Positions 18,855 through 29,969 are shown, numbered from the stretch's first letter. The stretch: DNA of 51,435 nucleotides from Blastococcus sp. (GCA_025965715.1 JAOPWJ010000199.1:1-51435); one strand, 5' to 3'. Notes: generated by a model from the sequence alone, not told the origin. Program-made: numbers and translations.

Positions 18855-19780
18855 CGCTGATCCCGCGGAGCGGCGGCACGCGCTCGATGGGCGCCTCCCT
18901 GCTCGACGCCGTCCTGGCCGACACGCTGGACCCCGCGTACGCCCAGGCGGCGGCCGACCGCGCGATGCCGGCCGAGCACGCGGCGACCGGCCGGCCCGCA
19001 CCGGCCCGACGGCGGCGGGGACAGCTGCTGGTCGCCCTCACCATGGTGGGCGCCGGCCTGCTGGTCGCCGTCACCTATGACCATGCCGTGACCAAGTCTC
19101 AGGGCCGGGAACAGATTCGTACGGCGCTGATCGACGACATCCAGCAGGCCTCGGCCGTGACCGACGACCTCGCCGCGGAACTCGAAAAGCTCCGCACCCA
19201 GGTCAGCGCCACGCGGGAGGAGTTGCTGGCCACGACCACCGTCGGCCAGCGGGCGCTCGACGAGCTGGCGCGGGCCCAGCAGGGGGCGGCGGCCGTGCCG
19301 GTGACCGGACCCGGTCTGCTGGTCACTCTGGCCAACGCCGACCCGACGGCCGACCAGGACCCGGTCGGCGGCACCACCGAGCAGAACTCCGGCGGCCGCG
19401 TCATGGACGGCGACCTGCAGCGTGTCGTCAACGCGCTCTGGGCCGCCGGTGCCGAGGCGGTCAGCATCAACGGTCAGCGACTGGGCCCCACCAGCGCCAT
19501 CCGCTTCGCCGGTGAGGCGGTCCTGGTGGACTTCCGGCCGGTCACCAACCCCTACGAGATCAGCGCCATCGGCGACCCGGAAAGGCTCTCCAGCCGATTC
19601 CTGGCCAACCCACAGGTGATCGCGCTGGCGTCGATCTCCGAGACCTTCGGCCTGCGCTTCGACTTCGCCCAGGAGGACGAACTGTCCCTGCCACCCGCCG
19701 GCACTCCCGAGCTCCGCGCCGCCCGCGTGGACGCTCCCCAGTCGGCCGCGCCTGCCCCCGACCCGACGCCGGGAGGCTGA
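18851..19780 (+). CDS. DUF881 membrane-anchored protein (first copy)
   Basis: The protein has 309 aa: a cytosolic N-terminus of about 55 residues, one transmembrane helix (GQLLVALTMVGAGLLVAVTY), a coiled-coil-like stretch (DDIQQASAVTDDLAAELEKLRTQVSATREELL) and then the extracytoplasmic DUF881 domain. That domain contains GPGLLVTLANADP, DGDLQRVVNALWAAGAEAVSINGQRL and NPYEISAIGDPE. The family is widespread in Actinobacteria and Firmicutes beside division and envelope genes; the function is unknown. The GTG start at 18851 overlaps the phosphatidyltransferase stop. It corresponds in position to Rv1823. Confidence 0.88.
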   Translation: MTLIPRSGGTRSMGASLLDAVLADTLDPAYAQAAADRAMPAEHAATGRPAPARRRRGQLLVALTMVGAGLLVAVTYDHAVTKSQGREQIRTALIDDIQQASAVTDDLAAELEKLRTQVSATREELLATTTVGQRALDELARAQQGAAAVPVTGPGLLVTLANADPTADQDPVGGTTEQNSGGRVMDGDLQRVVNALWAAGAEAVSINGQRLGPTSAIRFAGEAVLVDFRPVTNPYEISAIGDPERLSSRFLANPQVIALASISETFGLRFDFAQEDELSLPPAGTPELRAARVDAPQSAAPAPDPTPGG

Positions 19781-19783
19781 CCC

Positions 19784-20116
19784 GTGATCCCGATCATCGG
19801 ACTGGCGGCCGGCGTCCTGCTGGGGCTGATCTTCGACCCCACCGTGCCGCTGTCGCTGCAGCCCTACCTGCCCATCGCCGTGGTCGCCGCCCTGGACGCG
19901 GTCTTCGGTGGGCTCCGCGCCCGCCTGGACGGGATCTTCGATGCCAAGGTGTTCGTGATCTCGTTCGTGTCCAACGTCGTCGTCGCGGCGCTCATCGTCT
20001 TCCTCGGCGACCAGCTCGGGGTGGGCGCTCAGCTGTCCACCGCGGTGGTCGTCGTCCTCGGTATCCGCATCTTCGGCAACGCCGCCGCCATCCGGCGGCA
20101 CGTCTTCCGCGCATGA
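19784..20116 (+). CDS. sbp: Small basic protein Sbp (DUF1290)
   Basis: This 110-aa membrane protein of about three helices has the DUF1290 pattern IPIIGLAAGVLLGLIFDPTVP, YLPIAVVAALDAVFGGLRARLDGIFD and FGNAAAIRRHVF. It is always found between two DUF881 genes, as here, and presumably forms a complex with them in the cell envelope. The GTG start at 19784 directly follows the first DUF881 gene, and its stop overlaps the second DUF881 gene by ATGA. It corresponds to Rv1824. Confidence 0.9.
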   Translation: MIPIIGLAAGVLLGLIFDPTVPLSLQPYLPIAVVAALDAVFGGLRARLDGIFDAKVFVISFVSNVVVAALIVFLGDQLGVGAQLSTAVVVVLGIRIFGNAAAIRRHVFRA

Positions 20117-21027
20117 GCGACGCTCCCGGACCGGACGCCACCCCGCCAGACGGCGAGGTGCCACAGCCCCCGGCGGGCGAGGTGCCACAGCCCCCGGCGG
20201 GCGAGCTGCCACAGCCCGCCCCCGCGGGCGACGCCGTACCGGAGCTCGGGACCGACGCGCCCCCGCCGGCCCCGGACGCCGGGAGCCCAGCCCCGCCCGC
20301 CGAGCCGACCGGCCCGTCGGGCACGGCGCCCGGCAGTGGCCGGCGCAGCGACCGTCTCGCCGCGGCGCTCATCGGTGTCCTGACCCTGCTCCTCGGGTTC
20401 GCGTTCGCCGTGCAGGTGCGCACGGTCGGCGACGACAACCAGTACGCCGGTGCGCGCGAGGAAGACCTCGTGCGCATCCTCGACGAGCTCAATGCCCGCG
20501 AGGAGCGGCTCCGCCAGCAGCTGGCCGACCAGCGGTCGGCCCTGCAGGACCTCAGCAGCTCCGACAGCCAGACCGCCGCGGCGGTCGAGGAGGCCCGGCG
20601 GCGGTCGGAGGCCATCGGCATCCTCAACGGCACCATCGCGGCGCGCGGGGCGGGCCTCCGCATGACCATCCACGACCCCGACCAGGAGGTGCGCGTCGCC
20701 GACATCCTCGACGCGGTCCAGGAACTGCGCGGCGCGGGCGCCGAGACGATGCAGATCGACGACGTCCGCGTCGGGGTCTCGACCGCGGTCACCGGTCAGC
20801 CCGGGGACCTCATGATCGACGGCCATCCGATCAGCGCCCCGTACGAGGTGCTCGTGATCGGGTCGCCGCAGGACATGGAGACGGCACTCAACATTCCCGG
20901 GGGAGTCGTTCAGGACATCGGCAACCGCGGGGGAACGGTTGACATCGCGCAGTCACGGGACGTCGTGGTCGACGCGTTGCGGCCGCTGGAGGCTCCTCAA
21001 TACGCTTCGCCGAAGACCGCCGACTGA
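20113..21027 (+). CDS. DUF881 membrane-anchored protein (second copy) with Pro-rich repeat N-terminus
   Basis: The protein has 304 aa. The first 75 residues are Pro/Ala/Glu-rich and include a three-copy repeat (GEVPQPPA twice, then GELPQPAP), presumably a disordered cytosolic tail. One transmembrane helix follows (LAAALIGVLTLLLGFAFAVQV), then a coiled coil (EEDLVRILDELNAREERLRQQL) and a DUF881 domain (GAGLRMTIHDPDQEVRVADILDAVQELRGAGAE, APYEVLVIGSPQDMETALNIPGG). It corresponds to Rv1825. The two DUF881 proteins could dimerise through their coiled coils (inference). ATGA overlap with sbp. Confidence 0.88.
   Translation: MSDAPGPDATPPDGEVPQPPAGEVPQPPAGELPQPAPAGDAVPELGTDAPPPAPDAGSPAPPAEPTGPSGTAPGSGRRSDRLAAALIGVLTLLLGFAFAVQVRTVGDDNQYAGAREEDLVRILDELNAREERLRQQLADQRSALQDLSSSDSQTAAAVEEARRRSEAIGILNGTIAARGAGLRMTIHDPDQEVRVADILDAVQELRGAGAETMQIDDVRVGVSTAVTGQPGDLMIDGHPISAPYEVLVIGSPQDMETALNIPGGVVQDIGNRGGTVDIAQSRDVVVDALRPLEAPQYASPKTAD
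20152..20223 (+). repeat. Three tandem 24-bp in-frame repeats
   Basis: The unit GGCGAGGTGCCACAGCCCCC plus GGCG occurs twice perfectly (20152-20175, 20176-20199) and once diverged (20200-20223, GAGCTGCCACAGCCCGCC). It encodes the Pro-rich octapeptide GEVPQPPA in the second DUF881 protein. The identical copies suggest recent slippage, so copy number could vary between strains. Confidence 0.9.
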
Positions 21028-21140
21028 AGGGACCCACCTCCTGCGGGGCGCCAGCGCCCCCAGGATCGCGGGGGGCCCCTGCAGGTAGGCCGTGACACCC
21101 CACTGTCCGCCTCGACCCGACCCCGGGAGACGATCGCCGC

Positions 21141-21545
21141 ATGGCCACACCGGACGACCGCCGCTACACCGACCAGCACGAGTGGGCACTGGTCCAGGGC
21201 ACCGACGGCACGGCGACCGTCGTGCGCGTCGGGATCACCGACCACGCCCAGGACGCGTTGGGCGACATCGTCTTCGTCCAGTTGCCGGAGGTCGGCGACG
21301 AGGTGGCGCCCGGGACGCCGATCGGCGAGGTGGAATCCACCAAGTCGGTGTCGGACGTCTACGCACCGGTGGCCGGCGTCGTGGCCGCCGTGAACGACCG
21401 GCTCGCCGACTCGCCGGAGACCATCAACGCCGACCCCTACGGCGCTGGCTGGCTGGTGGACATCGCCGTGCCGGGCGAGGGCGGCGATCCCATCGGCGCC
21501 CTGCTGGACGCCGAGGCCTACCAGGCGCTCGTCGACGCGTCCTGA
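21141..21545 (+). CDS. gcvH: Glycine cleavage system H protein
   Basis: The 134-aa lipoyl-carrier protein has the hallmark HEWALVQ, GITDHAQDALGDIVFVQLPEVG, the lipoylation site VESTKSVSD (K68) and GWLVDI near the C-terminus. The lipoyl arm shuttles the aminomethyl group between GcvP and GcvT. Length is normal for the family (about 130 aa). It corresponds to Rv1826 in the conserved block. gcvP lies 3.2 kb downstream, past the two MerR regulators and DUF151. gcvT is not in the window. Confidence 0.95.
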   Translation: MATPDDRRYTDQHEWALVQGTDGTATVVRVGITDHAQDALGDIVFVQLPEVGDEVAPGTPIGEVESTKSVSDVYAPVAGVVAAVNDRLADSPETINADPYGAGWLVDIAVPGEGGDPIGALLDAEAYQALVDAS

Positions 21546-21808
21546 CCGGACCGTCGGCGGCGAGTTCCCGCGCGCGGATCACTATGATCCCTCGAGGGCG
21601 ACGGTGCCGCGGTGAGCAGCCGGGAAACCAGCGCTCCTGACCCTGACCGTCCGGTTGACCCTCGGGCCGACCGGCTGGTTCCATGATCCACGGTCCGCCG
21701 CTCGGCTGCGGCGGCCGACCTGCGGCGGGCCGTCCGGTCCGCCCTCCGCCGGCCGCCCGTGGCCTGTTCCGAGGCCTACGGCGGGCCCCCGCACCCGAGG
21801 AGACCGAA

Positions 21809-22327
21809 GTGCACTGCACTCGATGTGGCCACGAGAACCCCGAGGGCAGTCGCTTCTGCGCGCAGTGCGGGTCGGCGCTCGCCCAGGAGAGGATCGGCGA
21901 GTCGACCAGCGTCATCCCCAAGGTCGGCGGTGAGGACTCGAGCGAGCAGCCCGAGATCACCGAGTCCGCGGCGGACGCGCACGCGGGTGCGGTGGAGTCG
22001 CTGCCCGCCGGCTCCGCGCTGCTCGTCGTCAAGCGCGGCCCCAACGCCGGTAGCCGGTTCCTGCTCGACCAGGACGTCACCACGGCCGGACGGCACCCCG
22101 ACAGCGACATCTTCCTCGACGACGTCACCGTCAGCCGCAGGCACGTGGAGTTCCACCGCGAGGGCGGCGGCTTCTCCGTGCACGACGTCGGCAGCCTCAA
22201 CGGCACCTACGTCAACCGTGAGCCGGTCGACGTCGCGACCCTCGCCGGAGGTGACGAGGTGCAGATCGGCAAGTTCCGCCTCGTCTACCTCACCGGCCCC
22301 CGCACCGGCGAGCCGGCCGCTCGCTAG
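21809..22327 (+). CDS. GarA/OdhI-like FHA domain protein with N-terminal zinc ribbon
   Basis: The 172-aa protein has a zinc ribbon CTRCGHENPEGSRFCAQCG (C3, C6, C17, C20), a phospho-motif ESTSVIPKVGG (residues 31-41), an acidic linker and a C-terminal FHA domain (AGRHPDSDIFLDD, VTVSRRHVEF, VGSLNGTYVN). GarA/OdhI carry an ETTS motif phosphorylated by PknB/PknG. When unphosphorylated they bind and inhibit 2-oxoglutarate dehydrogenase and tune glutamate metabolism. Here the first Thr is Ser (ESTS), leaving T33 as the likely acceptor. GTG at 21809 is chosen (GAGGAG upstream). The longer ORF start is Arg/Pro junk. It corresponds to Rv1827. Confidence 0.88.
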   Translation: MHCTRCGHENPEGSRFCAQCGSALAQERIGESTSVIPKVGGEDSSEQPEITESAADAHAGAVESLPAGSALLVVKRGPNAGSRFLLDQDVTTAGRHPDSDIFLDDVTVSRRHVEFHREGGGFSVHDVGSLNGTYVNREPVDVATLAGGDEVQIGKFRLVYLTGPRTGEPAAR

Positions 22328-22403
22328 TGGGCACGCCGGCCGACCCGCGAGGCACAAGGGCGCGGCCGTCCGCGCACCGTCGGACGTTCGGCAAGAAGGG
22401 GGC

Positions 22404-23159
22404 ATGACCGTGCCCGAGCGCGAGAGGGCGCTCGGGGACGCCGCCGACCAGCGCGCGCCACGACTCACCATCGGCGAGGTGCTGGCCGTTCTCCGCGACG
22501 ACTTCCCCGACGTCACGATCAGCAAGATCCGTTACCTCGAATCCGAGGACCTCGTCCACCCGCAGCGCACGCCGTCGGGCTACCGGAAGTTCTCACGGGC
22601 CGACGTCACCAGGCTCCGGTACGTCCTGACCGCGCAGCGCGACCACTACCTGCCGCTGCGGGTGATCAAGGACCACCTCGACGCGCTCGACCGCGGGGAG
22701 CCGCTGCCCTCCCTCACCGGCGCGCCGGCAGAAGTGCCGCCGGTCACCGAGGGTGCCGGGGACGGGGCCGTTTCCGGTGGCGCCACGTCGCCGCCGCTCA
22801 CGTCCGAGCAGTTCGCCCGCGCCGCGGGCCTCGAGCCGGAGCAGCTGGCCGATTGCGTCCAGTTCGGGCTGCTCGCGACGGACGCCGACGGGCGACACCC
22901 CGCCTCCGACCTGCCCATCGCCCGGTCCGCGGCCGGGCTGGCGCGGCACGGCATCGAGCCCCGGCATCTGCGGGTCTACCGCAGCGGGGCCGAGCGCGAG
23001 GCCGGGCTCATCGAGCAACTGGTCGCACCGGTCCTGCGCGCCCGGTCCGAGGAGGCCCGCACCCGCGCCACCGAGAAGCTGCAGGAGCTCGCGATACTCT
23101 CCGCCCAGCTGCACACCGCGCTGCTGGAGGCGAGACTCCGGGACCTCCTGCGCCCCTGA
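22404..23159 (+). CDS. MerR-family regulator, Rv1828/FtsR-like
   Basis: This 251-aa protein has an N-terminal winged-helix MerR domain: TIGEVLAVLRDDFPDVTISKIRYLESEDLVHPQRTPSGYRKFS, then DVTRLRYVLTAQRDHYLPLRVIKDHLDAL. After a Pro/Gly linker, a second helical domain resembles the Rv1828 family (SEQFARAAGLEPEQLADCVQFGLL). Rv1828/FtsR homologues regulate division and growth genes in corynebacteria and mycobacteria. ATG at 22404 with AAGGGGG upstream; the track ORF from 21759 merges it with a shadow of garA. It sits between garA and DUF151 as in M. tuberculosis. Confidence 0.9.
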   Translation: MTVPERERALGDAADQRAPRLTIGEVLAVLRDDFPDVTISKIRYLESEDLVHPQRTPSGYRKFSRADVTRLRYVLTAQRDHYLPLRVIKDHLDALDRGEPLPSLTGAPAEVPPVTEGAGDGAVSGGATSPPLTSEQFARAAGLEPEQLADCVQFGLLATDADGRHPASDLPIARSAAGLARHGIEPRHLRVYRSGAEREAGLIEQLVAPVLRARSEEARTRATEKLQELAILSAQLHTALLEARLRDLLRP

Positions 23160-23276
23160 CTCCGGCGTACCGTGAACGCGTCGCCGCGGGACCGCAGCAG
23201 CCGGATCGCGACGCCCCGACCCAGCCGCCAGACCCATCCGCCCGCTTCCCCGGGCCGCAGGTGAGGGAGCCGCACC

Positions 23277-23765
23277 GTGCAGGAGCTTCGAGTCGTCGGC
23301 GTCCGGGTCGAGCTGCCCGGGAACCAGCCGATCCTGCTGCTCAAGGAGACGCAAGGGGAGCGGTACCTGCCGATCTGGATCGGCGCGGTGGAGGCCGCGG
23401 CCATCGCCTTCGAGCAGCAGGGCGTGCGCCCCGCCCGCCCGATGACCCACGATCTGCTGCGGGAGGTCGTCACGGCCCTGGGCGCCACCCTCCAGGCGGT
23501 CAACATCACCGAGATGCGGGACGGGATCTACATCGCCGAGCTGGTGTTCGGCGAGAACCGCGTCGTCAGCGCGCGGCCGTCGGACGCGGTCGCGCTGGCG
23601 GTGCGGACGGGGGCACCGATCTTCGGCGCGGAGGAGCTGCTCGACGAGGTCGGGATCGAGATCCCCGACGAGCAGGAGGACGAGGTCGAGAAGTTCCGCG
23701 AGTTCCTCGACCAGATCTCGCCCGAGGACTTCGGCGCAGGTTCCGGATCGGGCGGCCCCGCCTGA
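23277..23765 (+). CDS. DUF151 bifunctional nuclease-family protein
   Basis: The 162-aa protein matches the BFN/DUF151 fold: VVGVRVELPGNQPILLLKETQGERYLPIWIGAVEAAAIAFEQQG, MTHDLLREVVTALGA, SARPSDAVALAVRTGAPIF. Plant and archaeal relatives show nuclease activity, but the bacterial role is not settled. It corresponds to Rv1829 and lies between two MerR genes. The GTG start at 23277 follows GTGAGGGAGCC. A strong intrinsic terminator lies about 60 nt downstream, ending this transcription unit. Confidence 0.9.
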   Translation: MQELRVVGVRVELPGNQPILLLKETQGERYLPIWIGAVEAAAIAFEQQGVRPARPMTHDLLREVVTALGATLQAVNITEMRDGIYIAELVFGENRVVSARPSDAVALAVRTGAPIFGAEELLDEVGIEIPDEQEDEVEKFREFLDQISPEDFGAGSGSGGPA

Positions 23766-23824
23766 AGCGGCCGGGCGCATCCAGGCGGTATCGGCAGGGT
23801 CGCGCGCACCTCCACTCGAAATGA

Positions 23825-23852
23825 TGAGCGGGGCGACACGCCGCCCCGCTCA
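23825..23852 (+). terminator. Intrinsic terminator-like hairpin after DUF151
   Basis: An 11-bp perfect stem (TGAGCGGGGCG with CGCCCCGCTCA) surrounds a 6-nt loop, with no U-tract, as is common in high-GC actinobacteria. It separates the Rv1822-1829-like unit from the second MerR gene. Confidence 0.75.
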
Positions 23853-23903
23853 GTTGACCCACCCCCTGGCCCGGCTTACGGTCGGCGAACAACAACGGTG
23901 TGA

Positions 23904-23940
23904 CACCTGAGGTCAGATGGGTGCAATACCCATTCAGGTG
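23904..23940. promoter_or_regulatory. Nested inverted repeats upstream of the second MerR gene
   Basis: The outer arms CACCTGA and TCAGGTG enclose the inner hairpin ATGGGT-GCAAT-ACCCAT. The left flank also contains TGACACCTGAGGTCA, an imperfect palindrome with TGAC/GTCA ends. The region lies 55-90 nt before the MerR start at 23995. MerR proteins often bind their own promoters, so this is a candidate autoregulatory operator. The repeats are seen; binding is inferred. Confidence 0.5.
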
Positions 23941-23994
23941 CGAAGCCGTCTACCCGCCGCCTCAACGCTGCGGGACCGGAGGAGGACGCTGGAC

Positions 23995-24567
23995 GTGAGC
24001 GACCAGAGCGACGGCTCCCAGGGTCAGCTCTTCAGCGACGCCGCTGTCGGAGCCCCGGCCTACGACGAGATCGACACCGATCTCGTCGGTTACCGTGGCC
24101 CGACGGCATGCGCCGCTGCGGGGATCACCTACCGCCAGCTGGACTACTGGGCCCGCACCGGCCTGGTGGCACCGTCGGTACGCACCGCAACCGGCTCGGG
24201 CACCCAGCGGCTGTACTCCTTCCGCGACATCCTGGTGTTGAAGGTGGTCAAGCGACTGCTCGACACCGGCGTCTCGCTGCAGAACATCCGCAAGGCGGTC
24301 GACCACCTGCGCAATCGCGGGATCAAGGACCTGGCGAACATCACGCTGTTCTCCGACGGCGCGACCGTCTACGAATGCACCTCCGCCGAAGAGGTCGTCG
24401 ACCTGCTCGCCGGCGGTCAGGGGGTCTTCGGCATCGCGGTCTCGGGCGCCCTTCGGGAGCTCTCCGGTGAGCTGGCCGAGCTTCCTGCCGAGCGGATCGA
24501 CGGCACCCCCATGCACTCCGCCGACGACGAGCTCTCGATGCGCCGCCGGCGACGCGCCGCTGTCTGA
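23995..24567 (+). CDS. MerR-family regulator, Rv1830-like
   Basis: This 190-aa protein has the MerR winged helix [32 protein letters not shown], then [41 protein letters not shown] second part follows ([41 protein letters not shown]) and a basic C-terminus RRRRRAAV. This matches Rv1830-type regulators, which neighbour gcvP and affect growth in mycobacteria. Start: GTG at 23995 after GGAGGAGGAC; an ATG at 23917 lies inside the inverted-repeat region and is unlikely. It is bracketed by terminators on both sides, so it is monocistronic, and possibly autoregulated through the repeats at 23904-23940. Confidence 0.9.
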   Translation: MSDQSDGSQGQLFSDAAVGAPAYDEIDTDLVGYRGPTACAAAGITYRQLDYWARTGLVAPSVRTATGSGTQRLYSFRDILVLKVVKRLLDTGVSLQNIRKAVDHLRNRGIKDLANITLFSDGATVYECTSAEEVVDLLAGGQGVFGIAVSGALRELSGELAELPAERIDGTPMHSADDELSMRRRRRAAV

Positions 24568-24582
24568 CCCACCCGTACGCAC

Positions 24583-24622
24583 CGCGAAGGGCGTCACCCG
24601 GTCTCGGGTGGCGCCCTTCGCG
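24583..24622 (+). terminator. Intrinsic terminator-like hairpin after the Rv1830-like gene
   Basis: A 17-bp stem (CGCGAAGGGCGTCACCC with GGGTGGCGCCCTTCGCG, one T-G wobble) closes on a 6-nt loop GGTCTC. It lies 15 nt after the stop codon. Confidence 0.85.
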
Positions 24623-24733
24623 CGTTGCGGACTGCGGCTCGAGGGGTGGTCCGCGTGTGGCGGGTGCTGCCCGATTCCTCGAGTGCGACCAGCGCCCGCC
24701 CAGCGGCGCAGCGGCCGGGTTGTCGTCCGCTGG

Positions 24734-24739
24734 TAGCGT
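24734..24739 (+). promoter_or_regulatory. -10-like TAGCGT, probable leaderless start of gcvP
   Basis: TAGCGT lies exactly 7 nt before the ATG at 24747, and there is no Shine-Dalgarno. This places the transcription start on or next to the start codon. I see no glycine riboswitch between the terminator and gcvP. Confidence 0.5.
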
Positions 24740-24746
24740 CGCAGCA

Positions 24747-27788
<3,042 letters not shown>

Positions 27789-28128
27789 GAGGGGCTGCCC
27801 TGCCACTCTTGGCGAGCTCGGGGCGGTGCCTGGGAGGGGGCCGCATCGCGGGTATCGCTCAGTTGCCCGGGTAGGACTGTGACCACCGGTCGGGGTGGGT
27901 GCCTTCACTCGCGCGAGGGCGTCGTCGGCGGCCATCGACGCGGACCCACTGGTTGCCCGCGGACCGGTCCAGCAGTTTGCGCACGATGGAGCCCACCAGC
28001 AACGCGCCGCCACGGTGTCGATCGGCAGCTCGGTGCCAGCCTGGCGCAGCGCGCCGAGGCCTGGTGGCCGCAGTACCGCGGCCGACTCGAGCGCGTGGCG
28101 CAGGAGGCCGGTTCGGCGGCGAGCGCGC
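27789..28128. other. 340-nt stretch without a confident gene
   Basis: No ORF here has a family-like sequence. On the minus strand around 27930-28030, one frame reads GALLVGSIVRKLLDRSAGNQWVRVDG. That looks protein-like but has no start and no continuation above 60 aa, so it could be a gene remnant. I see no terminator that I can defend after gcvP. Confidence 0.4.
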
Positions 28129-28332
28129 TCAGCTGGCCGCGAGCTCCGGGCTGAGCCAGGTGTGGTGGTCGGCGACCGCACGGCCGTCGGGCAGCAGCTC
28201 GCCGCCGTCGTCGAAGAGGACGACGCCGTTGCACAGGAGGCTCCACCCCTGCTCCGGGTGGCTGCTCACGACCGCGGCGAGGTCACGCGCATTGCTGCTG
28301 GCGTCGGGGCAAGGCGTTCCGTGGTGACACAT
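28129..28332 (-). CDS. DUF5999 small protein
   Basis: The 67-aa protein reads MCHHGTPCPDASSNARDLAAVV, then HPEQGWSLLCNGVVLFDDGGELLPDG. This is the conserved text of the actinobacterial DUF5999 family; in Streptomyces it likewise begins MC-x-H and ends after ELLPDGR. Three Cys and the two adjacent N-terminal His could bind metal (inference). The ATG at 28332 gives the family's normal length; the track start at 28422 adds an unrelated tail. The function is unknown. It points away from the RiPP-like cassette and is probably independent of it. Confidence 0.8.
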   Translation of the reverse strand: MCHHGTPCPDASSNARDLAAVVSSHPEQGWSLLCNGVVLFDDGGELLPDGRAVADHHTWLSPELAAS

Positions 28333-28634
28333 GGCAGTCCATCCGTTTCGGCATCCCGGCGCTCGCCGGAGAATTACGTACCGTGCTAGTCCGATTACCT
28401 TTCGGCAAGTCTGCGGCGGCACTGGAGCCGGGATGGGTGACTGACGTCACCTGATCACCCGAAGGGGTCGTCAGCTCCTGCCAACGCTGCCACACGTCCG
28501 TGCCCGACCGGCGTGTCGGCTCATGAGCCACATATGGACAGGCACCGTTGCCGCGCATTCCTGCGTAGATTCGCGACGTCCACGGAGTGCGCCGCATGGC
28601 GACCCGTTCAGGCGCTGACCGCGGAGGATGGCCA
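28333..28634. other. 302-nt divergent intergenic region before the protease cassette
   Basis: This region lies between DUF5999 (leftward) and the protease gene (rightward). It is less GC-rich than its surroundings (for example GGAGAATTACGTACC, GATTACCTTTCGG) and contains TAGATT at 28566, a possible -10 for the protease, without a well-spaced -35. No gene is seen. Confidence 0.4.
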
Positions 28635-29894
28635 ATGGTGCTGACGACCTCGAAGCTCGCGGCGGGGGAGTGGAATGCCGCCGAGGATTTCCAGCCGATC
28701 ACCTACGAGAAGGTCATCGGGCTCAATAACCTGCTCAGCATCGCCTGGTTGAGCCAGGGGCTGACCCTGGCGGCGGCCGTGGCCAGAATTGTACTGCCGG
28801 AAGGCGCGGGAACCGGATTCCTCATCGCCCCCGACCTGTTGCTCACGAACAACCACGTGCTACCGGACGCGGACGTCGCCCGGACATGCACTGTCGAATT
28901 CAACTATCAGGCCAACTGGACGGGCAGCCTCGAGCCGGTCAAGCGTTTCACCGTGGATCCGGACCACTTCCGGACGTCGGTCGAGCTGGACTACACGATC
29001 GTCCGCGTGAAGGAGAGCCCGGGTGATCTGTACGGCTACATCGACCTGGCCACCCGGGCCGACGTCGCGGTCAACGACTTCGTCAGCATCATCCAGCACC
29101 CCATGGGTGGGCTGAAGCAGGTCTGTCTCACCGACAACAAGGTCGCCGCAGTCTTCGGCCACCTCGTGCAGTACTCGACCGACACCGAGCCCGGCTCCTC
29201 GGGATCGCCGGTGTTCAACCAGAACTGGCAGCTCGTGGCGCTGCACCATCGCGGGGGCAACCTCCAGGGGCCCGACGGCACCAAGTACTTCAGCAACGAG
29301 GGCATCTCCATTGGCTCGGTCTACCGCGACGCGGCGTCCTTCCTCGGGGTGCCCGACGCGCTGTACAACCTCGCCTTCGGCGACCTCCGGGCGATCCTGA
29401 TCAACCTCGTCGACGTGGTCGATCCACCGACCGACCCGCACGCCGTCGCGGCCGGCCTGCTACGCACCCAACCCCGCTTCTCCTCGAGTCTGGACGACTG
29501 GGCCACGCTCAACGCGGCGGCCCCGGACGCACGGGCCGCCGGTCTGGCGGCCGCCGGCATCGCGACGGGTGTGGCATTGCGGCAGTGGGCCCGCACCTCC
29601 GGACACGAGTCGGTGGCGACGGCGGCGACCCCCGATCCCTCGCCGGCGGAGGCTCTCTACGCACTGGCCGCGCCGTTCAAGGGCACGGGGCAGCTGCCGA
29701 GCGACGTCTACGCAGCCGTGTTGACAGCCCTACGCGCCGCCCCGGACATCCTCGCGCCGATCGTCGCCGCGTCGCCCGCCGCACCGGGCGGGTCGGCCAC
29801 GGTCACGAGTGCGCACGCCTTCGTCCTCGGCGTCATGGCCGGCGCCCGGGCCTACGACGGGCCCGTTGCCCAGGCGGCCGGTACGCCGTCCTGA
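28635..29894 (+). CDS. Cytosolic trypsin-like serine protease of a RiPP-like cassette
   Basis: This 419-aa protein has a trypsin-2/S1-like domain with a full catalytic triad: His in LLTNNHVLP (H74), Asp in VELDYTIVRV (D119) and Ser in EPGSSGSPVF (S189). Residues 230-419 form an additional Ala-rich helical region that I do not recognise. There is no signal peptide: the hydrophobic stretch LLSIAWLSQGLTLAAAVARIVL begins at residue 33 and belongs to the fold, so the protease is predicted to be cytosolic. ATG at 28635 with GGAGG 7 nt upstream. It precedes a 63-aa peptide gene and two peptide-modification enzymes, so it may process the peptide or be activated by it. Trypsin-like proteases accompany FxsB-type maturases elsewhere (family knowledge). 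Confidence 0.85.
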   Translation: MVLTTSKLAAGEWNAAEDFQPITYEKVIGLNNLLSIAWLSQGLTLAAAVARIVLPEGAGTGFLIAPDLLLTNNHVLPDADVARTCTVEFNYQANWTGSLEPVKRFTVDPDHFRTSVELDYTIVRVKESPGDLYGYIDLATRADVAVNDFVSIIQHPMGGLKQVCLTDNKVAAVFGHLVQYSTDTEPGSSGSPVFNQNWQLVALHHRGGNLQGPDGTKYFSNEGISIGSVYRDAASFLGVPDALYNLAFGDLRAILINLVDVVDPPTDPHAVAAGLLRTQPRFSSSLDDWATLNAAAPDARAAGLAAAGIATGVALRQWARTSGHESVATAATPDPSPAEALYALAAPFKGTGQLPSDVYAAVLTALRAAPDILAPIVAASPAAPGGSATVTSAHAFVLGVMAGARAYDGPVAQAAGTPS

Positions 29895-29969
29895 CCCCGG
29901 CCCGCGGGCCGCCGATCCGGTCCAGCCGGCGTGCCGCCGACCGGGACGGTATCCCCGACAGCGAATGCC

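Noticed and set aside
20152-20223. CRISPR-like array
   Set aside because: These are in-frame tandem repeats without spacers inside a protein-coding Pro-rich region.
24568-24746. Glycine riboswitch before gcvP
   Set aside because: The gap holds a terminator for the upstream gene and a leaderless-type -10. I see no tandem aptamer-like structure and there is too little room.
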